Positions 25,601 to 33,798 of a stretch of DNA of 64,000 nt are shown here, in pieces (position 1 is the first letter of the stretch; every line of letters starts with the position of its first letter). Source of the DNA: JBPRGH01 sp051418055 (GTDB taxonomy: Bacteria > Bacteroidota > Bacteroidia > Cytophagales > Cyclobacteriaceae); assembly GCA_051418055.1 (NCBI GenBank), contig JBPRGH010000041.1, forward strand, positions 182,689 to 246,688, given 5' to 3'. The notes beneath the pieces are model-generated. The model ran no database searches, was not told the DNA's origin, and saw only the letters and a program-made list of their open reading frames with translations. The translations under genes and the position numbers were made by a program.

Positions 25601-26464
25601 ATGGCCATGAGAAGATTTTCATTATTCATTCTAAGTACAGCATTTCTGTTCATTTCATCATTGAGCTATGGGCAATATAGCGGGGATAGTTATGCGCAGG
25701 TAAAGAGTGCCGGGAAAGGTACTATTAAATTTGCATATGTAGAAACCCCGGGATTTGTTTACCGTGATAATACCGGTAACCTGACCGGTATCTGCATTGA
25801 CATTATGAAAGATTTTGTTGAGTATGTAAATGCTAAAGGCTATAAACTGAATGCTGAATTTGTGGGTGACGGCTCAAGCTTTAGCGGCATGTATAATAGC
25901 GTTAAAAAGAGTAGCAATGGTGTATTCGGATTAGGAAATGTGACTATCACAGAAGAGAGGAAAAATGAGATACAGTTTAGTGATCCTTTTATCACGAATT
26001 TTGCTATCCTGATCACTCCAAGCTCTGTGCCTACTTTAAATCGCTATGAGGATATAAGTAAAACTTTTGCAGGATTAACAGCCTATACAGCCAAAGGGAC
26101 ATTAAATGAAAAAAGGCTTCAGGATCTTAAATCGGCTCATTATGCTGATATGAAGATGGTTTATGCTTCTTCAAGTCCGGAAACATTAGAGAAGGTTTTA
26201 GCTGATCCTAAATCTTTTACCTATCTGGATTTAGCTTTTTATCTTGATGCAGTGAAAAGCCGCAAGCGCATTAAGCGCCACCCTGTAGGTGATCAGGCTT
26301 CTGAGCAATTTGGGTTTATAATGCCATTAAACAGTGACTGGAAACCTGTAGTTGATGAATTCTTTAATGCAAATGGAGGTTACACCAACAGTACAGCCTA
26401 TAGAAAAATTCTTTCAAACCATTTAGGTGACACAGGAGTGAAACTGCTACAGGCGGCAAAATAA
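25601..26464 (+). CDS. Periplasmic solute-binding protein (SBP family 3)
   Basis: A 287-residue protein with a signal peptide (M-A-M-R-R-F-S then a hydrophobic run ending S-Y-G-Q near residue 25). The two-lobed amino-acid-binding fold of SBP family 3 follows: K-F-A-Y-V-E-T-P-G-F-V-Y-R-D, L-T-G-I-C-I-D-I-M-K-D-F, and the E-R-K-N-E-I-Q-F-S-D-P-F signature at ~125-136. No permease or ATPase gene is adjacent, so it is either an orphan binding protein or a sensor-like periplasmic receptor. It ends at a strong bidirectional terminator. Confidence 0.8.
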   Translation: MAMRRFSLFILSTAFLFISSLSYGQYSGDSYAQVKSAGKGTIKFAYVETPGFVYRDNTGNLTGICIDIMKDFVEYVNAKGYKLNAEFVGDGSSFSGMYNSVKKSSNGVFGLGNVTITEERKNEIQFSDPFITNFAILITPSSVPTLNRYEDISKTFAGLTAYTAKGTLNEKRLQDLKSAHYADMKMVYASSSPETLEKVLADPKSFTYLDLAFYLDAVKSRKRIKRHPVGDQASEQFGFIMPLNSDWKPVVDEFFNANGGYTNSTAYRKILSNHLGDTGVKLLQAAK

Positions 26465-26487
26465 GAACTTCAAATTTGGGTATTGTT

Positions 26488-26522
26488 AAAAAGGCTGTAA
26501 CAGTAGGTTACAGCCTTTTTTT
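26488..26522. terminator. Bidirectional intrinsic terminator
   Basis: A 13-14-bp stem (AAAAAGGCTGTAAC / GTTACAGCCTTTTT) with a loop of about 5 bases and A/T tracts on both sides. It lies between two convergent genes and can serve both. Confidence 0.85.
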
Positions 26523-26536
26523 ATATCCCACAACGA

Positions 26537-27106
26537 TCAAAGCTCATCATAAATATAGCCTTTACCCTTATCTGTTTCCAGCTCTACACCTAGTCCCAAT
26601 ACCATCCGGTTGACAAAATTATAATACGAGATAACTAAGGCGGCATCAAGAATGGCACGATCATCCAGTCCACAGGCTCTTAGTTGTTTAATGTGCAGGT
26701 ACTCGTAAACCTGATCAGGCTCTACTGTTAAATCAAGGGCATATTCACAAAGGCTGCGGTCACATTCATCAAGACCTGCCGTCTCGAAATCCTGTACAAG
26801 CATTCTTATACGTTGCTCATTTTTCCAGAAATTATTTAATGCTTCACTATGATGGGCTACACAATACGGACATCTATTTGCAGCGGAAACAACAACAGCC
26901 ATCATCTCTCGCTGGTATCTCTTTAATGGTGATTTTCCAAACATGATGGTCATGTAAAGATCCATATGATTGATTATTGATTCAGGATTTAAACTTTGTA
27001 TTTTATGTACTTCAGCAAGTTTTCCTCTCTTCTTTGTAAGATCTTCATAGATCTCTTTTAATTTTCCTGAAGATTCTTCTGGTTCTATTACTTCTATATA
27101 TGCCAT
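26537..27106 (-). CDS. AhpD-like peroxidase-related protein (carboxymuconolactone decarboxylase fold)
   Basis: From the ATG at 27106 the protein has 189 residues (M-A-Y-I-E-V-I-E-P-E-E-S-S-G). The CxxC-x-x-H-H motif C-P-Y-C-V-A-H-H lies near residue 82, the redox-active pair of AhpD-type alkylhydroperoxidases, and the preceding R-E-M-M-A-V-V-V-S-A-A-N-R helix is typical of the 'uncharacterised peroxidase-related' branch. It probably reduces organic peroxides with an unknown thiol partner. The 27 residues upstream in frame are not family-like and would overlap the recQ promoter box, so they are left out. Confidence 0.85.
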   Translation of the reverse strand: MAYIEVIEPEESSGKLKEIYEDLTKKRGKLAEVHKIQSLNPESIINHMDLYMTIMFGKSPLKRYQREMMAVVVSAANRCPYCVAHHSEALNNFWKNEQRIRMLVQDFETAGLDECDRSLCEYALDLTVEPDQVYEYLHIKQLRACGLDDRAILDAALVISYYNFVNRMVLGLGVELETDKGKGYIYDEL

Positions 27107-27113
27107 CGCTGTG

Positions 27114-27121
27114 TATGTTTG
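27114..27121 (+). promoter_or_regulatory. -7 promoter box TATGTTTG for recQ
   Basis: Exact match to TAnnTTTG, pointing towards recQ. If used, transcription would begin near 27127, after the GTG at 27111, which argues for the TTG at 27141 as the recQ start. Confidence 0.45.
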
Positions 27122-27140
27122 GGTTATTAATCTGACAAAT

Positions 27141-29045
27141 TTGGATGAAGCTTTATACATATTAAAAAAATATTGGCGATTTAGCAAATTTCGACCTCTT
27201 CAGGATGAGATTATTAAGTCTGTTCTGGAGGGGCAGGATGTGTTGGCCTTAATGCCTACAGGTGGAGGTAAATCTATTTGTTTCCAGGTGCCGGCATTAG
27301 TAAAAGAAGGCATATGTATAGTAGTTTCTCCGCTTATTGCGCTTATAAAAGATCAGGTCGAACAGCTTCAGAAGCGTGAGATAAAAGCAGCGGCCATATA
27401 TGCCGGGATCAGCAAAAAGGAGATAGACCTGATTCTTGATAATTGTATTTACGGCAATTATAAATTCTTGTATGTTTCTCCCGAAAGGCTAAAAACGGAT
27501 CTTTTTAGAGAGCGGCTTAAAAAAATGCCGGTAAACCTGCTTGCAATAGATGAAGCGCATTGTATTTCCCAATGGGGCCATGACTTCCGTCCGAGCTACC
27601 TGGAAATAGCAGAGATCAAGAGCTATTTGCCGGAAGGAACAAATATTATTGCTTTAACAGCCACCGCCACAACAGAGGTGCAGGCTGATATTTTAAAATT
27701 CCTTGAATTAAAAAATCCACAGGTTTTTGTAAAAAGCTTTGCACGCGAAAACCTGTCTTATGTTGTGCGTAGAACTGATAACAAGGAACAGCAGATGGAG
27801 AGGGTATTGAATAATGTCCCCGGCTCATCAGTTGTATATGTCAGCACCCGGAAAGCCACCGCACACTGGGCAAAAATTGTTTCCAATTGGAATATTAAAG
27901 CACAATATTATCATGGTGGAATGGGGGCTGTGGAAAGAAATGTACGTCAGAAGGATTGGATGATGAATAAGAGCAGGGTAATGATCGCTACTAATGCTTT
28001 TGGTATGGGTATAGATAAGCCGGACGTTCGTACCGTTGTGCATGCCGAGCTTCCTAACAACCTTGAATCATATTACCAGGAAGCAGGCAGGGCAGGAAGA
28101 GATGAAAAAAGGGCTTATGCTGTTTTGTTTTATGATAAACTTGACCTGGAGCAATTAATGGAAAAGATTCAATCTGCTTATCCGGAGAAGGATTATCTGA
28201 AGCATGTATATCAGTGCCTGGCAAATTATTTTAAACTTGCAGTTGGAAGCGGCGAAGGGCAGGTTTTTCCTTTTACCGTAAAGGAATTTGCAAAGCAGTA
28301 TAACCTGGATGTATTAAAGACTTTTCATGCCATAAAACGCTTGCAGGACCAGGAGCTGATACATTTAAACGAAGCCTTCTTTCAGCCTTCCAGAGTGGCA
28401 TTTACTGTAGGAAAGGAAGATCTATATAAATTCCAGGTAGCAAATGCCAAACTAGATCCGTTAATCAAATCTATACTTCGAATATATGGCGGAGAGGCTT
28501 ACCAAAGCTTTGTTAGAATTAATGAAAAGGAATTGGCAGAATATTTAAAAACTTCTGAAAGTCAGTTAGTTATTCAGTTGAGGTATTTGCATCAGCAGAA
28601 TATTCTTTTCTATGAGGAGCAAAAAAACCAGCCTGAGCTAATATTCCTGCTGCCCCGACAGAATGTATCGCATTTACCTATTAACTGGAAGCAGCTGCAA
28701 AAACGTAAAGAGGTGGAAGAGAAAAAAGCTTCCGCATTAATAAAGTATATTCAAAATGATAAGCGATGCCGGACTCTTCAGTTACTGGATTACTTTGGGG
28801 AAGTTTCAGATGAGGCATGCGGTAATTGTGATGTTTGTTTAAAGAAAAAGAAAGATGCGTCTTTTGAAAAATCAGGTATAGTAAAAGATATAAAACGGCT
28901 TTTAACAGCAAATCCTATGACCATCAATGAGCTTACCTCAAAAATAAACGAATCAGATGAAAAGCGTGTAGTATTATTAGTAAGGGAGATGCTTGACCAG
29001 GGAATATTGGCTTATGATGAGCAGTTCAGGCTGGTTGTCTCTTAG
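27141..29045 (+). CDS. recQ: RecQ-family ATP-dependent DNA helicase
   Basis: A superfamily 2 3'-5' DNA helicase of about 635 residues used in recombination and repair. In order it has motif 0 F-R-P-L-Q-D-E-I-I, Walker A M-P-T-G-G-G-K-S, the D-E-A-H box (A-I-D-E-A-H-C-I-S-Q-W-G-H-D-F-R), motif III T-A-T-A-T, the helicase C lobe with Q-E-A-G-R-A-G-R-D, and the RecQ C-terminal zinc-binding cysteines (C-R-T-L-Q-L-L-D-Y-F, then C-G-N-C-D-V-C). The HRDC domain is not clearly present. No ATG precedes the conserved region. I prefer the TTG at 27141, which gives L-D-E-A-L-Y-I-L-K-K-Y-W; a GTG at 27111 is possible. The 3' end overlaps the convergent gene by 4 bases. Confidence 0.93.
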   Translation: MDEALYILKKYWRFSKFRPLQDEIIKSVLEGQDVLALMPTGGGKSICFQVPALVKEGICIVVSPLIALIKDQVEQLQKREIKAAAIYAGISKKEIDLILDNCIYGNYKFLYVSPERLKTDLFRERLKKMPVNLLAIDEAHCISQWGHDFRPSYLEIAEIKSYLPEGTNIIALTATATTEVQADILKFLELKNPQVFVKSFARENLSYVVRRTDNKEQQMERVLNNVPGSSVVYVSTRKATAHWAKIVSNWNIKAQYYHGGMGAVERNVRQKDWMMNKSRVMIATNAFGMGIDKPDVRTVVHAELPNNLESYYQEAGRAGRDEKRAYAVLFYDKLDLEQLMEKIQSAYPEKDYLKHVYQCLANYFKLAVGSGEGQVFPFTVKEFAKQYNLDVLKTFHAIKRLQDQELIHLNEAFFQPSRVAFTVGKEDLYKFQVANAKLDPLIKSILRIYGGEAYQSFVRINEKELAEYLKTSESQLVIQLRYLHQQNILFYEEQKNQPELIFLLPRQNVSHLPINWKQLQKRKEVEEKKASALIKYIQNDKRCRTLQLLDYFGEVSDEACGNCDVCLKKKKDASFEKSGIVKDIKRLLTANPMTINELTSKINESDEKRVVLLVREMLDQGILAYDEQFRLVVS

Positions 29046-29809
29046 TCCTCCTGTTCATAAAAATCTCTTAGGCACTGTTGCACCACCACGGCTAGTTCAT
29101 ATGTAGTAGATTCTATAATAAAATCATCAGAAAGCTTACAAAATTCCATAAATGATTTTAGTTTCTTACCTTCAAGGCTGGTCCATTCATTGACTATTTC
29201 AGCATTATACTTTACCTGCGCCATTTTGCTCCGGTCATTTTCTTCTTTGATCTTCCTGAGTTTCTGAAGCTCATTGTATTCTTTATTATGGCCCAGCTTA
29301 TTAATTGCTCCGGACAACATGCCATTAATTGCCACACCGGTTCCTGTAATGCCATCATGATTTATTGGTGGGGTAGGTGTTATTCCAGGAAGATTTAATG
29401 CCACACCTTCACTTTCCTGAAGAGGTGTTTCCAGATTAATAATAGCTCTTTTTAGGGACTCCAGGTCTCGATAGGCAAAAACCCTGACGGGCCTTAATTC
29501 CATTGCTTCTGAAGATAATTTTATTTCAATATAGACTTCTTTCAATTGTTGTGTTATAACCATGGAATGTTTTCCAAAGCCAACAGCAGAAAATATTAAT
29601 GTATCACCTGCTTTAACAGCAATACTGAAATTTCCATAGATATTGCTGAATGTCCCTTTTCCGGTGACTTTATTTATTATGTTAACATAAGGGACCGGTT
29701 CATTGGAAGCCTGATCTGAGATCCTCCCTTTTACCTTTACATCTTCCTGTGCAGAAGCCGAAAGTGTAATGGCAATTAAACTTATAAAAAGCAGGAAATA
29801 TCTGGCCAT
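29042..29809 (-). CDS. Carboxypeptidase-regulatory-like domain protein (secreted)
   Basis: A 255-residue protein with a signal peptide (cleavage near S-A-S-A-Q) followed by a CarboxypepD-reg-like beta-sandwich: V-K-G-R-I-S-D, then P-V-P-Y-V-N-I-I-N-K, G-T-F-S-N-I-Y-G-N-F-S-I and D-T-L-I-F-S-A-V-G-F, residues ~25-105. This is the module that precedes TonB-dependent transporters in Bacteroidetes, here without the transporter. The remaining 150 residues are helical and unassigned. A periplasmic or outer-membrane role is likely; the function is unknown. Convergent with recQ, with a 4-base overlap. Confidence 0.8.
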   Translation of the reverse strand: MARYFLLFISLIAITLSASAQEDVKVKGRISDQASNEPVPYVNIINKVTGKGTFSNIYGNFSIAVKAGDTLIFSAVGFGKHSMVITQQLKEVYIEIKLSSEAMELRPVRVFAYRDLESLKRAIINLETPLQESEGVALNLPGITPTPPINHDGITGTGVAINGMLSGAINKLGHNKEYNELQKLRKIKEENDRSKMAQVKYNAEIVNEWTSLEGKKLKSFMEFCKLSDDFIIESTTYELAVVVQQCLRDFYEQED

Positions 29810-29853
29810 ATTTTGCTTTAACGAAAAAGAAACATAAAAGATATTAAAAAAAT

Positions 29854-29861
29854 TAAATTTG
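29854..29861 (+). promoter_or_regulatory. -7 promoter box TAAATTTG
   Basis: Matches TAnnTTTG and would start transcription roughly 45 bases before the OmpA/PD40 gene at 29913. No clear -33 partner is seen. Confidence 0.35.
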
Positions 29862-29912
29862 CCTTGAATTTAGAATTTAAAGCTTCTAATTTGAATTAAA
29901 TTTCAGAGTCTT

Positions 29913-31643
29913 ATGAAAGGTATATTTATCCTCCTGCTGCAATTCATGATTATTTCAGTTCATGCACAATTCAGTATGAAGTATGAACTTAAAAATCTGG
30001 GAAGAAAAGTGAATACGGCCTATCATGAGGCAGCCCCGGTTATTAGTCCTGATGGTAAAACCCTTTATTTTTTCGTAACAAATCATCCGGATAATAATGG
30101 TAGCCAGGATATCTGGTATAGTGAGTTGCAGGAAGATGGTAGTTGGGGTGAAGCCAGCCATATAGGGAAACCTCTGAATAATCATGCCTCCAACCAGGTT
30201 TTTAATATATTACCTGATGGGCGGATCCTGATCAGGGGAGGTAAATCAAAAAAAGCAAAGGGTTTTTCTTTTACACAAAAAGCAGGTAAAGATTTTGCCA
30301 ACGCTGAGGAAATAAATGTGAAAGAGCTCGATAACATGAACGTAGGCAAGTTTTATGGTGCCACCATTTCTTCTGATGGCAAACATTTGATTATTTATAT
30401 GAGTGAAAAGGAGAATGGTTCTTTTAGTGATCTTTATGTAAGCCATCTGCAGGAGAATAGCGAATATAGTATACCTGTTAAACTGGGGTCAAATATTAAT
30501 ACCTCGCGTGATGAATTCGGACCGTTTCTCGCTCCGGATGATAAAACTTTATATTATTCGAGCAATAGAAAGGATATGGGTTTAGGTAGTGCAGATATCT
30601 ATATGGTTAAGCGACTGGATGACACCTGGACCAAATGGAGTGATCCTGTTAATGTTGGGCGGCCAATCAATACATCAGCCTTTGATGCATATCTTTCGGT
30701 AGATAGCAAGAATAATGTATTTGTTACAATGGCCGGCGATCCCCGGGATGGAGGTAACCTTGATATTTTTCAGGTAATTGCCAAGGATATCAAAATAGAA
30801 ATGAAGGGTTTTGTATATAATATTGATACTAACGAACCCATTGAAGCTGAATTAATATTAGAATCCTACGATACGCTTACAAGTTCTATAGAAGAAGGGT
30901 ATGGACTTCGTATGCCTGGAGAGGGGCTGTTTAAGATGAGAATAGATAAAGATCGCTTTAAGTCACAGACAAATAATATTGAAATACCTGAAGTTTTTAA
31001 TGATACGCTGATCTATCGCGATTATTACCTGAAGCCAGACCGTTTTATTGCAAATTTTGTTGCTGAAATATTTGATTCAAAAACTAAAGAATATGTTACC
31101 GCAAAATTGGTCTTTGAAAAACAGGGAGAAATTATTAATGAAACAGATCACACCTTCCGCTCATCATTAAACTTACCAGGGTGGTATTATCTGACTGCTT
31201 CAGCTGAAGGATATCTAAACGCTTCTGATAGTATATTTTATGATGCCCTTTCAGATCAGGACATGTCCCGACAGATTTATTTGACCCCTATAGAAATCGG
31301 TACTACCGTGAGGTTGAAAAACATATATTTTGACTTTGATAAAACCACCCTTCAGTCTATTTCTTTCACTGAGCTTAATAAGGTAGTAGACCTTCTTACT
31401 TCAAATCCAAATGTAGAGATCGAGATATCGGGACATACTGATAGTAAGGGAGCGGACGAATATAACCTCAACCTTTCGCAGGGTCGTGCTCAGGCTGTAG
31501 TTGACTATCTCATCAGCCAGGGTATTGACGGTTATCGTTTAATAGCAAAAGGATATGGGGAAGGCAAACCTGTTGCTACTAATGATACAGATGAGGGAAG
31601 AGCAGAAAACAGAAGAGTGGAATTTGTTGTCCTGAAAAAATAA
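29913..31643 (+). CDS. OmpA-family protein with PD40 propeller repeats (second copy of this architecture)
   Basis: A 576-residue protein with a signal peptide (ending V-H-A-Q), PD40 repeats (A-P-V-I-S-P-D-G-K-T-L-Y-F, T-I-S-S-D-G-K-H-L-I-I-Y, F-L-A-P-D-D-K-T-L-Y-Y-S-S-N-R; about 40-270), two carboxypeptidase-regulatory-like sandwiches (~290-460), and an OmpA peptidoglycan-binding domain with Y-F-D-F-D-K-T-T-L and I-S-G-H-T-D-S-K-G-A-D-E-Y-N. It shares order and motifs with the protein encoded at 9605-11572 but lacks that protein's N-terminal helical region. Probably an envelope protein linking the outer membrane or a secretion complex to the cell wall. Confidence 0.85.
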   Translation: MKGIFILLLQFMIISVHAQFSMKYELKNLGRKVNTAYHEAAPVISPDGKTLYFFVTNHPDNNGSQDIWYSELQEDGSWGEASHIGKPLNNHASNQVFNILPDGRILIRGGKSKKAKGFSFTQKAGKDFANAEEINVKELDNMNVGKFYGATISSDGKHLIIYMSEKENGSFSDLYVSHLQENSEYSIPVKLGSNINTSRDEFGPFLAPDDKTLYYSSNRKDMGLGSADIYMVKRLDDTWTKWSDPVNVGRPINTSAFDAYLSVDSKNNVFVTMAGDPRDGGNLDIFQVIAKDIKIEMKGFVYNIDTNEPIEAELILESYDTLTSSIEEGYGLRMPGEGLFKMRIDKDRFKSQTNNIEIPEVFNDTLIYRDYYLKPDRFIANFVAEIFDSKTKEYVTAKLVFEKQGEIINETDHTFRSSLNLPGWYYLTASAEGYLNASDSIFYDALSDQDMSRQIYLTPIEIGTTVRLKNIYFDFDKTTLQSISFTELNKVVDLLTSNPNVEIEISGHTDSKGADEYNLNLSQGRAQAVVDYLISQGIDGYRLIAKGYGEGKPVATNDTDEGRAENRRVEFVVLKK

Positions 31644-31644
31644 G

Positions 31645-32028
31645 TTAGATCTTTGCTAAAGGAGGGGCAAGATATTCTTCCCTTATCACCAGGGCATAAT
31701 AATTTCCTTCTAAAGCTAAATATCCGTGCTCATAGCAGAAATAGTAAGTTGTCCCTTTTTTAGTTGTGTAGGTACTGGTGTAAAAATTAAAGTCAAATCC
31801 ATGCGCAGCTAATTTTTCCTTGTGTACTTTATTCTTACCATTAGGATTAAGCTCGGCAAGTATGCGCCTGTTTTTGCGAAGTGTATGATTTACCCGTCTG
31901 ATAAAATTATTGACATCTCTATTGAGCTCATTATTAAATGCATTTCTGCATCCGTCGGTACAAAATTTTTTATCAATGCGGCCGAACATAGGCCTTCCAC
32001 AATTAAGGCAATTTTTTGTCTCTTCCAT
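31645..32028 (-). CDS. Small zinc-ribbon protein (DUF2116-like)
   Basis: A 127-residue protein with four cysteines near the N-terminus in the pattern C-L-N-C-G-R-P-M-F-G-R-I-D-K-K-F-C-T-D-G-C-R-N-A-F (residues 7-31, shown in part), a treble-clef/zinc-ribbon like those of DUF2116 and related proteins. A basic helical stretch (R-R-V-N-H-T-L-R-K-N-R-R) follows, then a C-terminal part rich in aromatic residues. Nucleic-acid or protein binding is plausible but unproven. It converges on the OmpA gene with a single base between stop codons and diverges from the slyD-like gene. Confidence 0.7.
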   Translation of the reverse strand: MEETKNCLNCGRPMFGRIDKKFCTDGCRNAFNNELNRDVNNFIRRVNHTLRKNRRILAELNPNGKNKVHKEKLAAHGFDFNFYTSTYTTKKGTTYYFCYEHGYLALEGNYYALVIREEYLAPPLAKI

Positions 32029-32091
32029 GGCTCAATATATAAAATTTTCTTTTTTTAACCACATAAAATTTTCTTCGGGATATAATAGCTC

Positions 32092-32099
32092 TAACTTTG
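32092..32099 (+). promoter_or_regulatory. -7 promoter box TAACTTTG
   Basis: Exact TAnnTTTG match 28 bases before the ATG of the slyD-like gene, giving a short leader of about 20 bases. Confidence 0.5.
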
Positions 32100-32127
32100 T
32101 TATAGAATTAAACAAAAGAAAAACGAT

Positions 32128-32556
32128 ATGAAAAAGGTACAGGAAGGCGATGAAGTCAGAGTTCACTATACCGGAAAGTTAGAAGACGGAACTGTATTTG
32201 ATACTTCAAAAGAACGCGAACCATTACAATTTAAAGTAGGCAGCGGACAAATGATCAAAGGATTTGATGAGGCCGTGAAAGGAATGGAAGTAGGTGAAGC
32301 TAAAACCGCTAAACTTTCTTCTGAGGAGGCTTATGGCGAGCGTAATGACCAAATGATTGTTACACTTACAAAGGATAAATTCCCTGAGGATATCAAGCCA
32401 GAGGTTGGACAGCAGCTTTCAATGCAAAGCCAGGAGGGGCAACCAATCCCTGTTGTTGTTACTGATATTAAAAATGATGAAGTTACACTTGATGCCAATC
32501 ATCCATTAGCAGGAAAAGACCTGATTTTTGAGATTGAGGTAGTAGAGGTAGTGTAA
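32128..32556 (+). CDS. slyD: FKBP-type peptidyl-prolyl isomerase, SlyD-like
   Basis: A 142-residue prolyl isomerase/chaperone. The FKBP core is seen as V-Q-E-G-D-E-V-R-V-H-Y-T-G-K-L-E-D-G-T-V-F-D-T-S, then F-K-V-G-S-G-Q-M-I-K-G-F-D-E-A-V. The insert-in-flap chaperone domain (~70-120) carries the A-Y-G-E-R start and D-A-N-H-P-L-A-G-K-D-L end characteristic of SlyD. The His/Cys-rich metal-binding tail of E. coli SlyD is absent, as in many other bacteria, so a nickel role is unlikely. It is a single-gene unit with its own promoter box and terminator. Confidence 0.92.
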   Translation: MKKVQEGDEVRVHYTGKLEDGTVFDTSKEREPLQFKVGSGQMIKGFDEAVKGMEVGEAKTAKLSSEEAYGERNDQMIVTLTKDKFPEDIKPEVGQQLSMQSQEGQPIPVVVTDIKNDEVTLDANHPLAGKDLIFEIEVVEVV

Positions 32557-32578
32557 TTAGAATAATAGCGTTAAAAAT

Positions 32579-32634
32579 TAAATCTCATAGCCATTCAGGT
32601 TAATATCCTGGATTTAAGCTATGAGATTTTTTTT
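32579..32634 (+). terminator. Intrinsic terminator after the slyD-like gene
   Basis: An 11-bp stem (AATCTCATAGC / GCTATGAGATT) with an inner small stem CAGG/CCTG, followed by a run of eight T. Confidence 0.85.
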
Positions 32635-32643
32635 GCTATTTAA

Positions 32644-32695
32644 TGCCACAAAGGCACGAAGAAAAGAAGGTACTTTTGCCTTAATGACTTTGTGG
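32644..32695. repeat. Intergenic inverted repeat GCCACAAAG...CTTTGTGGC
   Basis: A 9-bp inverted repeat at the ends of a 52-base segment, with an imperfect inner stem. The GCCACAAAGGCACGAAG word looks like a dispersed intergenic element; only one copy is in this window. Confidence 0.4.
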
Positions 32696-32710
32696 CCCAA
32701 GCTCTTAAAA

Positions 32711-33676
32711 TTATTGATTCTGATTATTGCTTACATTATCTAAATTTAATCGATAACCTGCAACTGTGCTACCTTTAAAAGTAGGCACAAGCAGTAAATT
32801 CTTTTCAGGGATATATTCTATATCGGCGGCATTCAAATCCTCATCTCTTGTATCTAAAATAGTCTTTTTATTGCCTTGCTCATCAATTAGAAAGATTCTT
32901 CCATTCCAGCTGGAAGCAAGGTAGCGGCCATCACCGGTAGGAACAATACCGTCACCTGCACCAATACCGGTTGCAAATACCTCAATCGATTTATTATCCA
33001 TATTAATTTTTAACAGTTGGCCACCATTCATAGTAGCGACCATCATTGTATTACCATCTATATACAGGCCATTCGGACCATTTAGCTCACTGGAATTAAG
33101 GAAAACTTCTACATTTTCATTTTGAAGTGAATAGATTGTATTTGTTTCTGAATCGGAAAAATAGATAGTTCCATCAGGGCCTGCTGCGACATCATTTAGG
33201 AATTTAGCAGTGTCTATAACCCATGATTTATTGGAAGTCCTATCCTCAATACTGATTTCAACAAGCTCATCTATATTAGTAACATACAATTTACCATTAT
33301 TTATAGCCATTCCTTTGGGCGCATCAAGATATCCGGAGAAAAAGTAAACAAATAAAACCTCTCCGTCAAGATTAACTGTAGAGATAAAACCATTTGCATC
33401 TTCTTCAGTAGGTTGCCCGTTAATATTGGAGACGTATAACCTGTCACGTTCTTTGTCATATAATACTGATTCAGAGGTGAGCATAAGGGTATCAGTTTCC
33501 CATAATTTTTCAAGCACGCCGGTTTCCACCTGTTCGCGCTGGTCTTCATCAGTTTTTTGTACCTGGTCTGTTTCATTAGTTTCCAGGGTATCCTGATCAT
33601 CTTCCTGCTGCTCAGGCCTTTGCTCACAAGCAGCGATAATCAATAGCATTAAGAAATAAGAAATAAACTTTTTCAT
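32711..33676 (-). CDS. SMP-30/gluconolactonase-like lipoprotein
   Basis: A 321-residue protein with a lipoprotein signal (L-L-I-I-A-A-C, Cys at residue 17), a highly acidic Gln/Glu/Asp/Thr linker (~18-55) and a six-bladed propeller of the SMP-30/NHL type. Blades are visible as repeated G-x-I-Y-x-x-D or L-Y-V-(S/T)-N-I strands: Y-V-S-N-I-N-G, Y-V-T-N-I-D, G-T-I-Y-F-S-D-S, G-P-N-G-L-Y-I-D-G-N. It may be a lactonase or simply a ligand-binding propeller; the metal-binding residues cannot be judged by eye. Located in the outer or inner membrane leaflet facing the periplasm or surface. No operon partner. Confidence 0.8.
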   Translation of the reverse strand: MKKFISYFLMLLIIAACEQRPEQQEDDQDTLETNETDQVQKTDEDQREQVETGVLEKLWETDTLMLTSESVLYDKERDRLYVSNINGQPTEEDANGFISTVNLDGEVLFVYFFSGYLDAPKGMAINNGKLYVTNIDELVEISIEDRTSNKSWVIDTAKFLNDVAAGPDGTIYFSDSETNTIYSLQNENVEVFLNSSELNGPNGLYIDGNTMMVATMNGGQLLKINMDNKSIEVFATGIGAGDGIVPTGDGRYLASSWNGRIFLIDEQGNKKTILDTRDEDLNAADIEYIPEKNLLLVPTFKGSTVAGYRLNLDNVSNNQNQ

Positions 33677-33798
33677 TGTCTTTTATTTAGGGTGATGATG
33701 TTTCAATAACGTTATTTTAACAGCTTCACTGCTAATTTGTTGTGGTTTAGCTCCCATTACATTAATTTACTAAATTATCTTAATATCAACTACTTATA

